A stretch of DNA of 13,235 nt from Hyphochytrium catenoides (Eukaryota; Sar; Hyphochytriomycetes; Hyphochytriales; Hyphochytriaceae), in assembly GCA_900088475.1 (NCBI GenBank), contig FLMG01002785.1:1-13235 (forward strand), in the 5' to 3' direction. Below the pieces are notes generated by a model that was given only the letters and a program-made list of their open reading frames with translations, was not told the DNA's origin and did not search any database. Each line of letters opens with the position of its first letter. Position 1 is the first letter of the stretch. Positions 1 to 8,795 of the stretch are shown piece by piece. Position numbers and translations under genes: made by a program.

Positions 1-710
1 GTCAAGAGATGCAAGTCCAAGTAGATGGTCTTCAAGTACGGAATCACGTCTGAACGGAGGAGACCGGCGTCAGGAGGTTGGGAAACTCTGTATGGATGAC
101 AGGCAGGAAGCAGGAGCGGGCTGACAGGAAAGCGCGGCGCCTAGACGGGAGACTTAGACTGTGAGACGTCGAGAAGAATCAGATTTGCCTTTCAAGGTCT
201 GTTCCCGCTAACTTTTCTCCATCCCAAGCTATCGTCGACTTTTCTTCCCCTTCCTGAAGGAGAGCGAGACCGAGAGAGTAGAGGTACAGTAACGCATAGA
301 ATGTCTCTATGAAGTGGAAGACCGAGCGGTGGAAGGTGAGAAGATGGTTCTGCAAGGAAGAAGCAGGGGATAGGGCGGTAGGTCTCTCTCTCCACAAGGA
401 AATGCGATACAAGCTTTGGTGGCGCGTTTTGAGATTTTGAATGAGCTTTCAAAATGTACCCGTACCGTGCGCACAGGAGTAAACTATCACCTTGATAGGT
501 ATATCGGCGCACATTCACACTAATAGAGTGCGCTATATTTGGGGGGAAATTTTGCCAGATGCAAGGAGGGAAGCGGCGACCTTAGACCTGGAGGAAGTGT
601 GAAGTTTGAAACGAAGGGAAACGCGCCAATTTGTCGACAAAGGAGATAGATTCTACTCCGGAGTACATCAGCTCACCAGCTGCGGCTGCGACGGCGTGCT
701 CATCACTCAT
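1..710 (-). CDS. Unidentified protein, 5' exons only (runs off the window)
   Basis: I do not recognise this gene. A reading starting at the ATG at 710 (MSDEHAVAAAAGELM...) is open to a CAG/GTCTAAG donor at 588 (41 codons, phase 0). A phase-0 acceptor (CTTGCAG) precedes 349, and the next segment, 349-213, reads NHLLTFHRSVFHFIE... followed by a hydrophobic, aromatic run (YALLYLYSLGLALL) that could be a membrane or buried helix. A phase-2 donor at 213 joins in frame to an acceptor before 49, leaving 49-1 open to the window edge; this gives about 103 residues. Intron sizes would be 238 and 163 nt, longer than the local norm. The composition looks protein-like and the phases agree, but no motif names a family. 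It lies on the same strand as the thioesterase-START gene, about 180 bp downstream of its stop. The 349-213 frame could instead run to the stop near 179-181. Confidence 0.4.
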
Positions 711-893
711 CACTATTCTAACCTTTTGCACCTCGTCCAGCCCCGACCCTTCCCACAGCTTCAGTTCCCGAACTAGGAGCGTCCTCCTACGCTATGAGCA
801 GAAGGTTTCAGAGGGGTCTAGCCTTTTTACTCTCCTCACCCGTTTGCATCCTCACACTTTCAGTTGCATGAGACACATATTGCTTAACCGAAA

Positions 894-3815
894 CTATAGA
901 TTAGTTTGCTGGCCACGCCGCTCAAGGCATTCTAGAAGACGAACCATAATCCTTCCAAGCTCGTCTGAGCTGCCGGTAAGCTCGTCTGCTACCATTTGAA
1001 TAGCACTGCCCTTGAAGTGGGCAATGTACGTGATCCTCGACTTTGAGTACGTAGTTGCGGGGGCTGTTCTGGAGGTGTCATTAAAAAATCGTTTTGGCAG
1101 GTAACTGGCAAGCTTCGAGGTGGGAGTGGTGCTGTCAAGGAGTGTGATAGGAAGCACGTCGCTTTAGACATAGAATTAACGAGGAAAAGTATGTGCAGTA
1201 CATCCTCTACCTGCCGACTGGATCGCTGTCCTTTATGGGTTGGATAATAAATCCTGTAGTAAGAACCTCTGACCTTTCATAAGCATCCCGAGGACCCAGT
1301 CGGGGATGATCAATGGAGTGGAATGCTATCATCTTGGTGCTTCCATGAGAGCCCACAGATCGAAGGAGGCAATAGTCTTGGACACTTCTCCCGTCCAAGG
1401 CCTTAAAACCTTCCCATACAATATCGTTCAGGTCGTCTATCGTTTCCTTCACCTCCCCTTCTTGATAAAGGGGATCCCAGTCCCGACGATTGTTCAGATC
1501 ATAGAGATACTAGGAGGTGGACAGCTCATCAGCTCTGTCGACGTGAATAAAGCATTTGCATTCGTACTGACCTCAAGGCTGCTCTCAGCAGTAGCGTTAC
1601 AAACTCCACTCAACCTCATAACAATGACAGCGTCACCCTTTAACTCCTTGATAAACAACTCCACGCCAAGTTTTCTGCAGGGAATTGCTTAGCTTAATGC
1701 CCTGGCGATCTGGAAATAAATCAAAGCCATACTCAGGTATGCGTTCCCATTCACTGGCGGGCGAATAAAATATTCTCATCAGCGCAGTGGTGTTCTTCAT
1801 ACAAAGCTCCGTCATAGAACGTGCATCTTCATTATAACTGTTCAAAGCCCCGATGAGTACTCGAATGCAGTTGCTGGCAGGAAGTAGAGGTATCGACTAA
1901 GTCACTTACATCCACCCCTCCATCGAGACGCTTTTACACCTTTTAATCACTTTTCGGTCTAAGCGAACTCTTCTTCTGCCCTGGGCATGGTTGTACTCCC
2001 TAATCGGCGGAAGAATGAGTTACGGCGTGAAACGAGACGAAGTGGCCAACTCATCTTCCCGTACCTCAGCTCTTCAGGAGTCTCAGGCACGGCAATCGGA
2101 ATGCGCACGGGCTTGAAGAACTCATTCACTGCCACAATCGTGAAATATGCAACGTTGATGGAGCGGGAGTTTCCCTGAAAGGAAACCAGTTAGCGGTTCG
2201 AGGCAAAATGGGAATGTAGAGTACTCCATACCTTGAGGTCAAGCGCCTCAACATTGACATAAACCTCCATCGTAGTCTACAGGCAAATCACCAAGGCCCA
2301 TTAAGGGTAGAGTTAGCTGAGGTTGTGGTTTTGGCAAAGCCGACGGCATACATGGAAGGCCCGCGTCACGAAACTGCTGATCTTGACCCTGTCTCCGACT
2401 TTAGAAGGCGCCACAAAGTTGATAGCATCAATGCTGGAGGTCGTTACGTAAGGCTTGCGACAGTGTCGTTGAGCCGATAATCGAGCGGCGCTCTCCATCC
2501 ATGACTTCGTATTTATACCCGGCTTAGAACTCACCATCTATAGCCACCGAACTGTTGATAACGTACCATTATTTTCCCTCCAAACGTGTTTCCCATATGG
2601 TTAGCATCTGGTGGCAAGACCAAGTGGGTTGCCTCTACCCGGGAGTCCGAGCTGTATCTTCGTCCTGCCTCTTTCTGCTCGCTTTCACTCTGTTCCACAA
2701 ACTCAATCTTCTGCAGCGGCCATCAGCACTCCATACGCCTTCATGCAGGTTCATGTGCTCTGACCTGATGGATAACGGACATCCTCTCCTGTGGGGTCTC
2801 TTCAATGGTCTTTGTGCGCTTCAAGCGCAAATTTCTCCTTACGACACCAAGCTCACGTTGAAGCTTTTCGTCGTCATTTTCAGGTAGCAAAGTTGGCAGT
2901 TGAATCTACAAATAATAACACCGGTAAACCAGGGTTTGAGGGTCACGATGAAATGTAAGGTACCTTAGGATCGCCTGGCCTCCGAAGCTGAACAAAGACA
3001 AAGAACGCGGTGCAGACGTTCTCCCGTACGTCATGGACAATGTCTTCGATGGTAACGCTAACACTGACCTCTACAGAACTGTTGAAGGCCACAGTCACCT
3101 AGGTCATAGAGGATGCTCTTTGATTAGAAGTGTCCTTATATAAGGAGAGGCATTATCAACGGGAAGACTGACATGGCCCGATATAAGCAGGACAGCTCCG
3201 GCCTCCACGGGCTTCTCAAACTGTCAAATAGGTGTGTTAGAAGCTTGTTATGTGGCAAATAAGTGTATAGGCTCAACCCGACTGACTTACATCCAAATCG
3301 TCAACGCAGGCTGTGACCATTGAGGCCTTCGCAAAGCTCTCGGCAGCCATACAAGCGCAAATATCCATCCATTCTAGCAGTTGACCAGCCACCAGTCGGC
3401 CCTGCAGTCACCAGTCACCCAAACCTTTCTCAGTGATCGGCACTGCTCAACCCACAAGGCAAACTTTACGTACCGTCTTGTCAGTGTTCTGACTTGTTAC
3501 CTCCTCCCACATGTCCACTCTGGTTTGTGAAACTGTAATGCCACCCGCATTGATCGAAGGCTGAGTGGTAGCGCTTCCAGGGGCATTCCCATCGTTGCCA
3601 GATGACACATGGTTCGAGACACCGGTAAGTTCTCCCCCACTCTGCTGCTGGACTGCTAGGACCTCATTTGACCCCGAAGGGGAAGCGGATGATCTCGTCT
3701 CTTCAATACCTGCTGGCATGCCTGCTTTCGCACTTGTTTCCGATGATTGGCGTTCCTGTGCCACAGAAAGGTGGGAGATGTCTGTCCCAGCTTGCACATG
3801 AGGAACTGACATCAT
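894..3815 (-). CDS. Acyl-CoA thioesterase with two hotdog domains and a C-terminal START domain (ACOT11/ACOT12-like)
   Basis: By family, it hydrolyses acyl-CoA to free fatty acid and CoA, with a START domain that can bind lipid. Exons: 3815-3474, 3401-3291, 3220-3173, 3098-2964, 2905-2765, 2710-2567, 2504-2352, 2276-2232, 2174-2065, 1999-1910, 1837-1733, 1674-1572, 1509-1211, 1035-894. All 13 introns are GT-AG and phases match; the product is 655 aa (human ACOT11 is about 600). Residues 1-95 are a Ser/Gly/Gln-rich leader. Hotdog 1 is about 96-212 (GQLLEWMDICACMAAE, VTACVDDLDFEKPVEAG). Hotdog 2 is about 284-405 (LPPDANHMGNTFGGKIMSWM, IDAINFVAPSKVGDRV). A basic linker (GRRRVRLDRK) leads to START at about 441-650 (LNNRRDWDPLYQEGEV, ITYIAHFKG). 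Exon 1999-1910 carries the end of the thioesterase linker and joins the START part in frame, so this is one gene. The ATG at 3815 follows an in-frame TGA, but an upstream coding exon is likely. The 175-nt intron 1036-1210 is the longest. Confidence 0.92.
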
Positions 3816-3945
3816 TTGGTCTCATGCAAGCATACCAACGTCCATACTGCTCAAGCAAAGCATTATCTGACTTCAAGGCTGCGATTGCAGCACTAAATAA
3901 CAGTTCTAATACAGAGATACGGCGATGTTTCTCCTTTATATCTCT
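3782..3945 (-). CDS. Possible upstream exon of the thioesterase-START gene encoding a coiled coil
   Basis: Reading 3945-3840 on the minus strand gives an open, helical, heptad-like segment (RDIKEKHRRISVLELL, then AAIAALKSDNALLEQYG). It ends at a GTTGGT donor in phase 1. A 58-nt intron (3839-3782) ending in GGGACAG would join it in frame to codons inside the first thioesterase exon at 3781, bypassing the ATG at 3815. The intron length matches the other introns of this gene. Possible acceptors for the exon's own 5' end lie at about 3945-3955 (CCTAG, GTCCAG). I could not find the true first exon. The alternative is that this is 5' UTR and translation starts at 3815. Confidence 0.45.
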
Positions 3946-4365
3946 AGGAGTTGACTGTCTGGACGATCAGAACCCCAATGAGACAGGCGATGGCGAGCCG
4001 GGCGACATCCAGACTGCATGATGAAGAGACAGGCGAAACGGCGTTCAAAAAGACATAGGAACGATGATAGAGAGGACCATCCCATCGGTGTCGTTGTAGG
4101 CTCACTGTATGTGCTCGCGGCGTTGTACGCGCAGAGTGAATGAGAGAAGAGAGATCTTTCAGAAGCTTGTGATGACAGATTTTTTGCAGCATCTTTGATC
4201 TTTCAAGAGCTCTAAGATAACCATCAACCTTCTTGAGTCCCAGACGTTTGTGACAACTAGGTGCTTGGTACGTTCCTATACGTATACCTCTAGGAGCATA
4301 GCTCACGAGCCCTCAGTATGACACGATTCCGTTGGCGAAGACAGAAAGTGGCCGACACATGAGCT
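3946..4365. other. Divergent intergenic region between the thioesterase-START and CobW genes
   Basis: No complete gene is seen here. The region must hold the promoters of both divergent genes and perhaps the missing first exon of the minus-strand gene. On the minus strand one frame contains a short hydrophobic run (LDVARLAIACLIGVLIV, about 3960-4010) that ends at a TAG near 3944. Another frame opens with ATG at about 4084 and runs through to a stop near 3940. Neither joins the following coding exon by a splice that I can defend. No clear TATA box or other core element stands out. Confidence 0.4.
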
Positions 4366-6090
4366 ATGAAAGGCTCTAATAAGGACATTCTCGGCTTGGT
4401 GTCAGGTGGTGGGACGGATTGGTATAGAGTCATCGGATTCTTTCTTCTCACACTCTTGCTCGCCAACTTCCTTGCCTGGATCATCGAGTGGCGGAGAAAC
4501 GTTAGGATAAAGACCAAGGCGGAGACGTTGGCCAGCAAACGAGAACAGAGACAACTTCCACCGGTGCCTGTCAGTATTGTCACGGGCTTCTTAGGAGCCG
4601 GGAAGACCACTCTTCTCAACAGGATCCTCACATCCTCAACTTTGGGCCTGCGGATAGCTGTAATAGAGAACGAGGTCAGGTTGCGCTTGCAGCTTATGTT
4701 ACCGATACATTCCTTGTTGCACTAACCTCGACCTAGGTGGGCGCGATTAGCATTGATCACAGTCTGCTTAAAGAGGGACACGAAGGAATTCCAGAAGAGG
4801 GCATCTTCGTACTAAAGAATGGATGCATGTGCTGCACTACGAAGAGTACCGGCAACGAGGTTGAGCGTGTCCTGGACGTCCTTCTCCGGATTGCTGATAT
4901 GGAACAGTATGACTATATCCTCATTGAGACCACTGGGCTAGCCGACCCAGGCCCCATTATTCAGACTTTCCTTCGCATTGGAAGGTAACCTAAGGCATAG
5001 GCCACCATCAACCTCCTTTCACCTCACCTGTGGTCTTCATTGCAGGACATCCTCTCCGTGAACCCGCCCTACCTAGTCTTCCTTTTGACCTTAGTTTGTT
5101 ACCATTCTGTCCCTTGATGTGTTGCCATACCCAGGAAACGCTTTTTCTTGGATGGTGTTATCACATTAGTCGATGCCAAACACATTGGCAAGCATCTTGC
5201 CGGCGCTTCTGGCAAAGCAAGAATGGCGGAAGCTGAGAGGTACGACTACCAACGTAGCACTGGCTTTCACGCGTCACGACCCTTGGGTTCTAAGCTTCCC
5301 CTTCATATCTTCTGCCGTTCCGCGGCTCTGCTACTAGACAAATAGCATACGCTGATGTACTCGGCATCAATAAAACTGATCTGGTCTCTGAAGAAGAGCT
5401 AAACAACGTCACGAGACAGTTAAAGGATGTGAATGCCTCGGCAACAATCTTATACGCCTCGAACTCAGGTTGGTTGTTGCTGTCAGCTGCAGAAAAAAGA
5501 CCTAGATCTTACTGCAGATAATAGACCTAGATCTTACCAAGGCTCTGTCTTCGTCCAGGATTCCCCTTCAGCAATATACTGAACATCCGAGCCTTTTCGG
5601 AAAGCTCCCTTCCCGACACTTTCGAGACAGTGTCGCAGGGAATCCACACCGAACACGTCTCTTCTGAGAGCTACAGAGTTCGAGGGGTAGTAGATCTGGA
5701 CAGAGTGAACAGTTGGCTTACACGGCTTTCTGACATCAATCGTGGGACATTGTACCGTTTCAAAGGAATATTGGCCTTAGGAAGCGACGCAGGCCACTGC
5801 GTGGTGCAGGGTGTTATGGAGACATTTACGCTCTCCCTTACCAGAGTTTCCAAGGTAGGCTCAACAAGCCTAATTAGGACCTGCTCCTAATCTCCTTGCC
5901 CCGATGATCGTTATCTTTAGGCTTATTTGGCTTTCCGCAGGTTGATAAGGAGACGTCTGAGATGGTTTTCATTGGCAAACATTTGGACTCTTTGAAGCTG
6001 AAACAAGGCTTAGAAAGCTGTTTTGTGGGTGAACATTCCTTTATCTTCTCCTCTGACAGCGAAGGAAAGCAACAAAGCCAGAGCCATTAG
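4366..6090 (+). CDS. CobW/COG0523-family GTPase (ZNG1/CBWD-like) with N-terminal membrane helix
   Basis: This family uses GTP hydrolysis in metal trafficking; the eukaryotic ZNG1 branch delivers zinc to METAP1. Exons: 4366-4674, 4737-4984, 5135-5239, 5338-5468, 5559-5854, 5941-6090; all phases match, giving 412 aa (about 395 is usual). The start is the first ATG after an in-frame TGA two codons upstream. Residues 21-41 form a strongly hydrophobic helix ([20 protein letters not shown]) followed by Arg/Lys-rich sequence, as in a signal anchor. Then come Walker A GFLGAGKT (74-81), the metal-binding CMCC (133-136), [10 protein letters not shown] (167-176), [11 protein letters not shown] and the guanine-specificity NKTD (232-235). 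The CobW C-terminal domain follows ([28 protein letters not shown]). The 150-nt intron 4985-5134 could hide a 12-nt exon. The exon-5 acceptor (5558 or 5571) is uncertain because it lies beside a tandem repeat. The 3' end is convergent with ERCC8. Confidence 0.95.
5488..5537 (+). repeat. 25-bp tandem duplication inside CobW intron 4
   Basis: Two adjacent 25-nt units (5488-5512 and 5513-5537) are identical except for two bases, AAAA versus TAAT, in an otherwise shared TGCAGA....AGACCTAGATCTTAC unit. Each unit starts with a TGCAG, which resembles a 3' splice site. The repeat lies just upstream of the acceptors I infer for exon 5. In the frame that continues into exon 5 the second unit contains a TAG, so it must be intronic. 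Confidence 0.9.
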
Positions 6091-6105
6091 CGACCCTCGG
6101 GTCGC
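6090..6105. repeat. Perfect 7-bp inverted repeat between convergent genes
   Basis: GCGACCC-TC-GGGTCGC is a perfect inverted repeat with a 2-nt centre. Its first base is the last base of the CobW stop codon. It lies in the 77-bp gap between the CobW and ERCC8 stops. It could form a GC-rich hairpin in the 3' end of either transcript; the role is unknown. Confidence 0.75.
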
Positions 6106-6167
6106 AACTATATATGAGTAAACATCTAGGATAGCAGAAGGGATATGGTACTAACATGAACAGGTAT

Positions 6168-8116
6168 CTAAACAAGATGCGGTCTGTTCAGTATGGGAGG
6201 AACATATTCCTCCTCCTCACTACTCCATGCGTCCTGTTGAGCGCTCTCTCTTGTCTCCTCTCTACACTGCCCAGAGACCTCTGCAGTACTAAGCGAAGGA
6301 GGAGCCCAAACTAGAATCAGCCCATCTGCACCTCCGGAAATAAGCTCCTGCGTGTGATAACGGTATGCGAGACCTGTAACTCTGCCATAGTGACCCTGAA
6401 ATTTCCTGAGGGGTCTGCCCGTGGCTGAGTGGACTGGGTAGACAAAAATATCTCCTTTCTCTCCATTTGGGTGGAATAGCATACATGTTGAAGCGGCCCC
6501 TGGAAACAATGGGGAAGGTGTGAGCCCAGGCTTGACGAGGTCGCAGTCACGGGCACCGTTGACAGAAGAAGGACAGAGTTTGTCCTTGAAGTAGATGACT
6601 GAAGCATACAGAACGCATATAGCAGCCTACGTAGAAAGTAGGGTCCTACCTTCCTGGAGAACGCACATTGTGGACCCATTGGTGTTCGCTGTCCGACTGC
6701 CCAAGTAATTTACCAGCTGATGCTTTCCCGTGCACGCATCCCACAAACGGATTTTATTGTCCTTCCCACTGCTGAGTATAAAGTCTCCAGTTGGAGTGTA
6801 TGCAAGCGCCAAGACGGGACCGTTATGAGAAGAAGCAGTGGAAAGGCTTGCCATGGCATGAGGTCCAGTAAAGGACTCAGACTCTTTCACTTTTCGTCTT
6901 TTCAACCGCCGCCTGGAATTATATTCTCCGTCCCCTCGTACCTCCTCGAACTCTGGTGAGGCGCAAGACGTGTCAGGTCCAACGGTAGAAGACAGAGATG
7001 CTGCAGCAGCATTGTCTTGGTCAAGGACCAAGAGGCAAGCTGTGGCTCCGGAGCGCCGTATATCCCAAAGCCTAATTGTCTTATCTCTGGACCCAGAAAC
7101 AAACTGAAACTCGTTGGACGGTGACCATGCGATGGTGAGTACTGCATCCCTGTGGCCGATTAAAGTGTGACTAGAAGCCCCAGAAGTGATGTCACAGAGA
7201 CGAATATTTGGGGTCATCAGCCCCGCAGCGATCAGGCAGTGCTGTTTAGCGATTCCCATCTTGCAGCTGTAGACTTTCTCCTCAAAGGCAAAGCCGCATA
7301 CAACCTAATCGCAAGGCAAAACAGTCCTTAGAAGTGAAGAGAGATGGACAAGTTCTGTCTCGCCTCTAATCTAATGTTAACTTTCGTGCCTTACGGGTGA
7401 CTTACTCTCCAACTTCACCTCCCCCCATAGCTTTTGATATCTGCCTAGTCACCCCCACAGCGCGGTTTTCATTGTGTCGCGCAAAGGGAGGCCTTAAGGT
7501 GGAACTCACCGTCATGGCATTTGTATCCCAAACCTTGACGGTCTTGTCCAGGCTAGAAGTCACGAACATCCCTGAGTCATGAGGGTACCACTGCACTGTA
7601 GACACAAGATACCGGTGCCCCGGCACATCAATGTCCTATGAACGTGATTGAAAGACAATAAGAGAGAGCTGCGACCTCAATGTAATTTGTCTTACATTGG
7701 AATTAGACTGCCCGATGCGTGGGACAGAGCTTAATGGTAACACTAGCTTCGCGTTGGAAGGGACAGAATGGTGACGCTGATAACCCAGGGGCACAGAGTG
7801 AGAGACCCCGGGCCCGTCGGTCTCCAGATCGTATATCTTGATGCCACCATCGCCATAACCCACTAAAAGATAGCGATCTTCAGCCTACAGATATGGTGTC
7901 AGTCCACAAGAAACCTGCCACCGATCCGTTCATTCAGTCGACCTGTTCAATATCTAGTTGACTAACGGGGAGTAGATCGTCATCACCGTCAACAATCTTG
8001 AGTGTCTGAAGCTCCAAGCTCAGAAGGCGCTGATTCCGAAGCTTACGTTGCAGGAGACGGGAAGGAGTTTGTCCGGACTCTCTTTGTCGCAGTTGACTTA
8101 AGGAGAATCCATCCAT
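6168..8116 (-). CDS. ERCC8: DNA excision repair protein ERCC-8 / Cockayne syndrome A (WD40)
   Basis: CSA is the substrate receptor of the DDB1-CUL4 ubiquitin ligase in transcription-coupled nucleotide excision repair in the nucleus. Exons: 8116-7943, 7884-7696, 7635-7510, 7304-6650, 6499-6168; all phases match, giving 491 aa (human CSA has 396). The N-terminal helix ([16 protein letters not shown]) matches the DDB1-contacting helix. WD repeats follow: [30 protein letters not shown] with [14 protein letters not shown], the DWD-box WDIRR (243-247) followed by [17 protein letters not shown] with LVNYLG, and [11 protein letters not shown]. The C-terminal acidic tail keeps the CSA hallmark DAWSSEEEE (471-479). 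A Ser-rich insert at about 262-322 contains a basic cluster ([10 protein letters not shown], 294-303). The start at 8116 is the first ATG after an in-frame TGA. It is convergent with the CobW gene. Confidence 0.96.
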
Positions 8117-8795
8117 TCTAGGTCACAGTAGACGGTGCTTCTTTTGACCTGGCCCTACCGAAGTGAGCAGGGCCATCATATGCTCACCACCCTAACAAGG
8201 CGCCAGAGGTGCCCATATAGAATGATGCGCCATAGAGCCTAGCCTACCATGTATCGCGCCGAGACGTCACCTGCCAGCAGAGCTCAAGCTAACGGGGCGT
8301 AGGCAATAATGATGACGATCTCAGGCACCAGGAGCTTGTTGTGCATTCTGCGGCAAGCGGCACAAGTCTTCCGCAAAGCTGTTTATAACAAGGCGGTTTT
8401 GCTAGAGTTTTGCGGTTAGCGGCTTATTCTTATGGCTTTGATGAAAGTTATGTCCTCTTGCTATCCCTCAACTTTCCTACATAGATAGTATGTGGATGAT
8501 GCCTGGTGATGACAGAGCTGACTGATGGCGGCGATGGCAAGCTAGGAGTAGAAGCAGCTTTATCATCATCACGCCGCTGCTGTCGGGATAGGGCAGCAAG
8601 TAGTGATGCCTTCGTTGACTCGAGGTATTCAGAGTGCCAAGCACATGTATCTTCCACTTCTTCCTTCCTTGGTCGCCCGTGTTATGCTGTCGGTACTACA
8701 AGGGACGATACTCCTCTTCACTCCGCTTATTCAGGGGCATCCTTCTTCTGCTCCTTATTGGCTTTTGGCGATTCTTTCCAGGCCTTCCGTGGAAC
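8117..8795. other. Intergenic region, no recognisable gene
   Basis: About 680 bp lie between the stop of the DUF423 gene and the start of ERCC8, both on the minus strand. It should contain the 3' UTR of the former and the promoter of the latter. Open frames of 69-107 codons occur on both strands (for example minus 8657-8448 and plus 8506-8829), but they overlap each other, are rich in Ser/His/Arg and show no domain. The run of TCATCA and GCTGCTG-like triplets around 8560-8585 is simple sequence. I see no strong promoter motif. Confidence 0.5.

Noticed and set aside
631-999. 122-codon plus-strand frame, Ser-rich
   Set aside because: It overlaps the conserved START C-terminus on the other strand, has no ATG at its 5' end (it begins at TTG) and has a low-complexity composition.
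1572-1923. A separate START-domain gene beginning at the ATG at 1923
   Set aside because: The exon 1999-1910 is open across this ATG and joins the thioesterase linker in phase. It could be an internal alternative start, but a separate gene is not needed.
2065-2174. Thioesterase ending at the in-frame stop near 1985 by reading through 2065
   Set aside because: The read-through tail has no family resemblance, while the AG/GTACGG donor gives EEL-REYNHAQGRRRVRLDRK, which resembles the ACOT linker and restores phase into START.
2555-2887. 110-codon open frame on the plus strand
   Set aside because: It is antisense to two conserved hotdog exons and shows no domain of its own.
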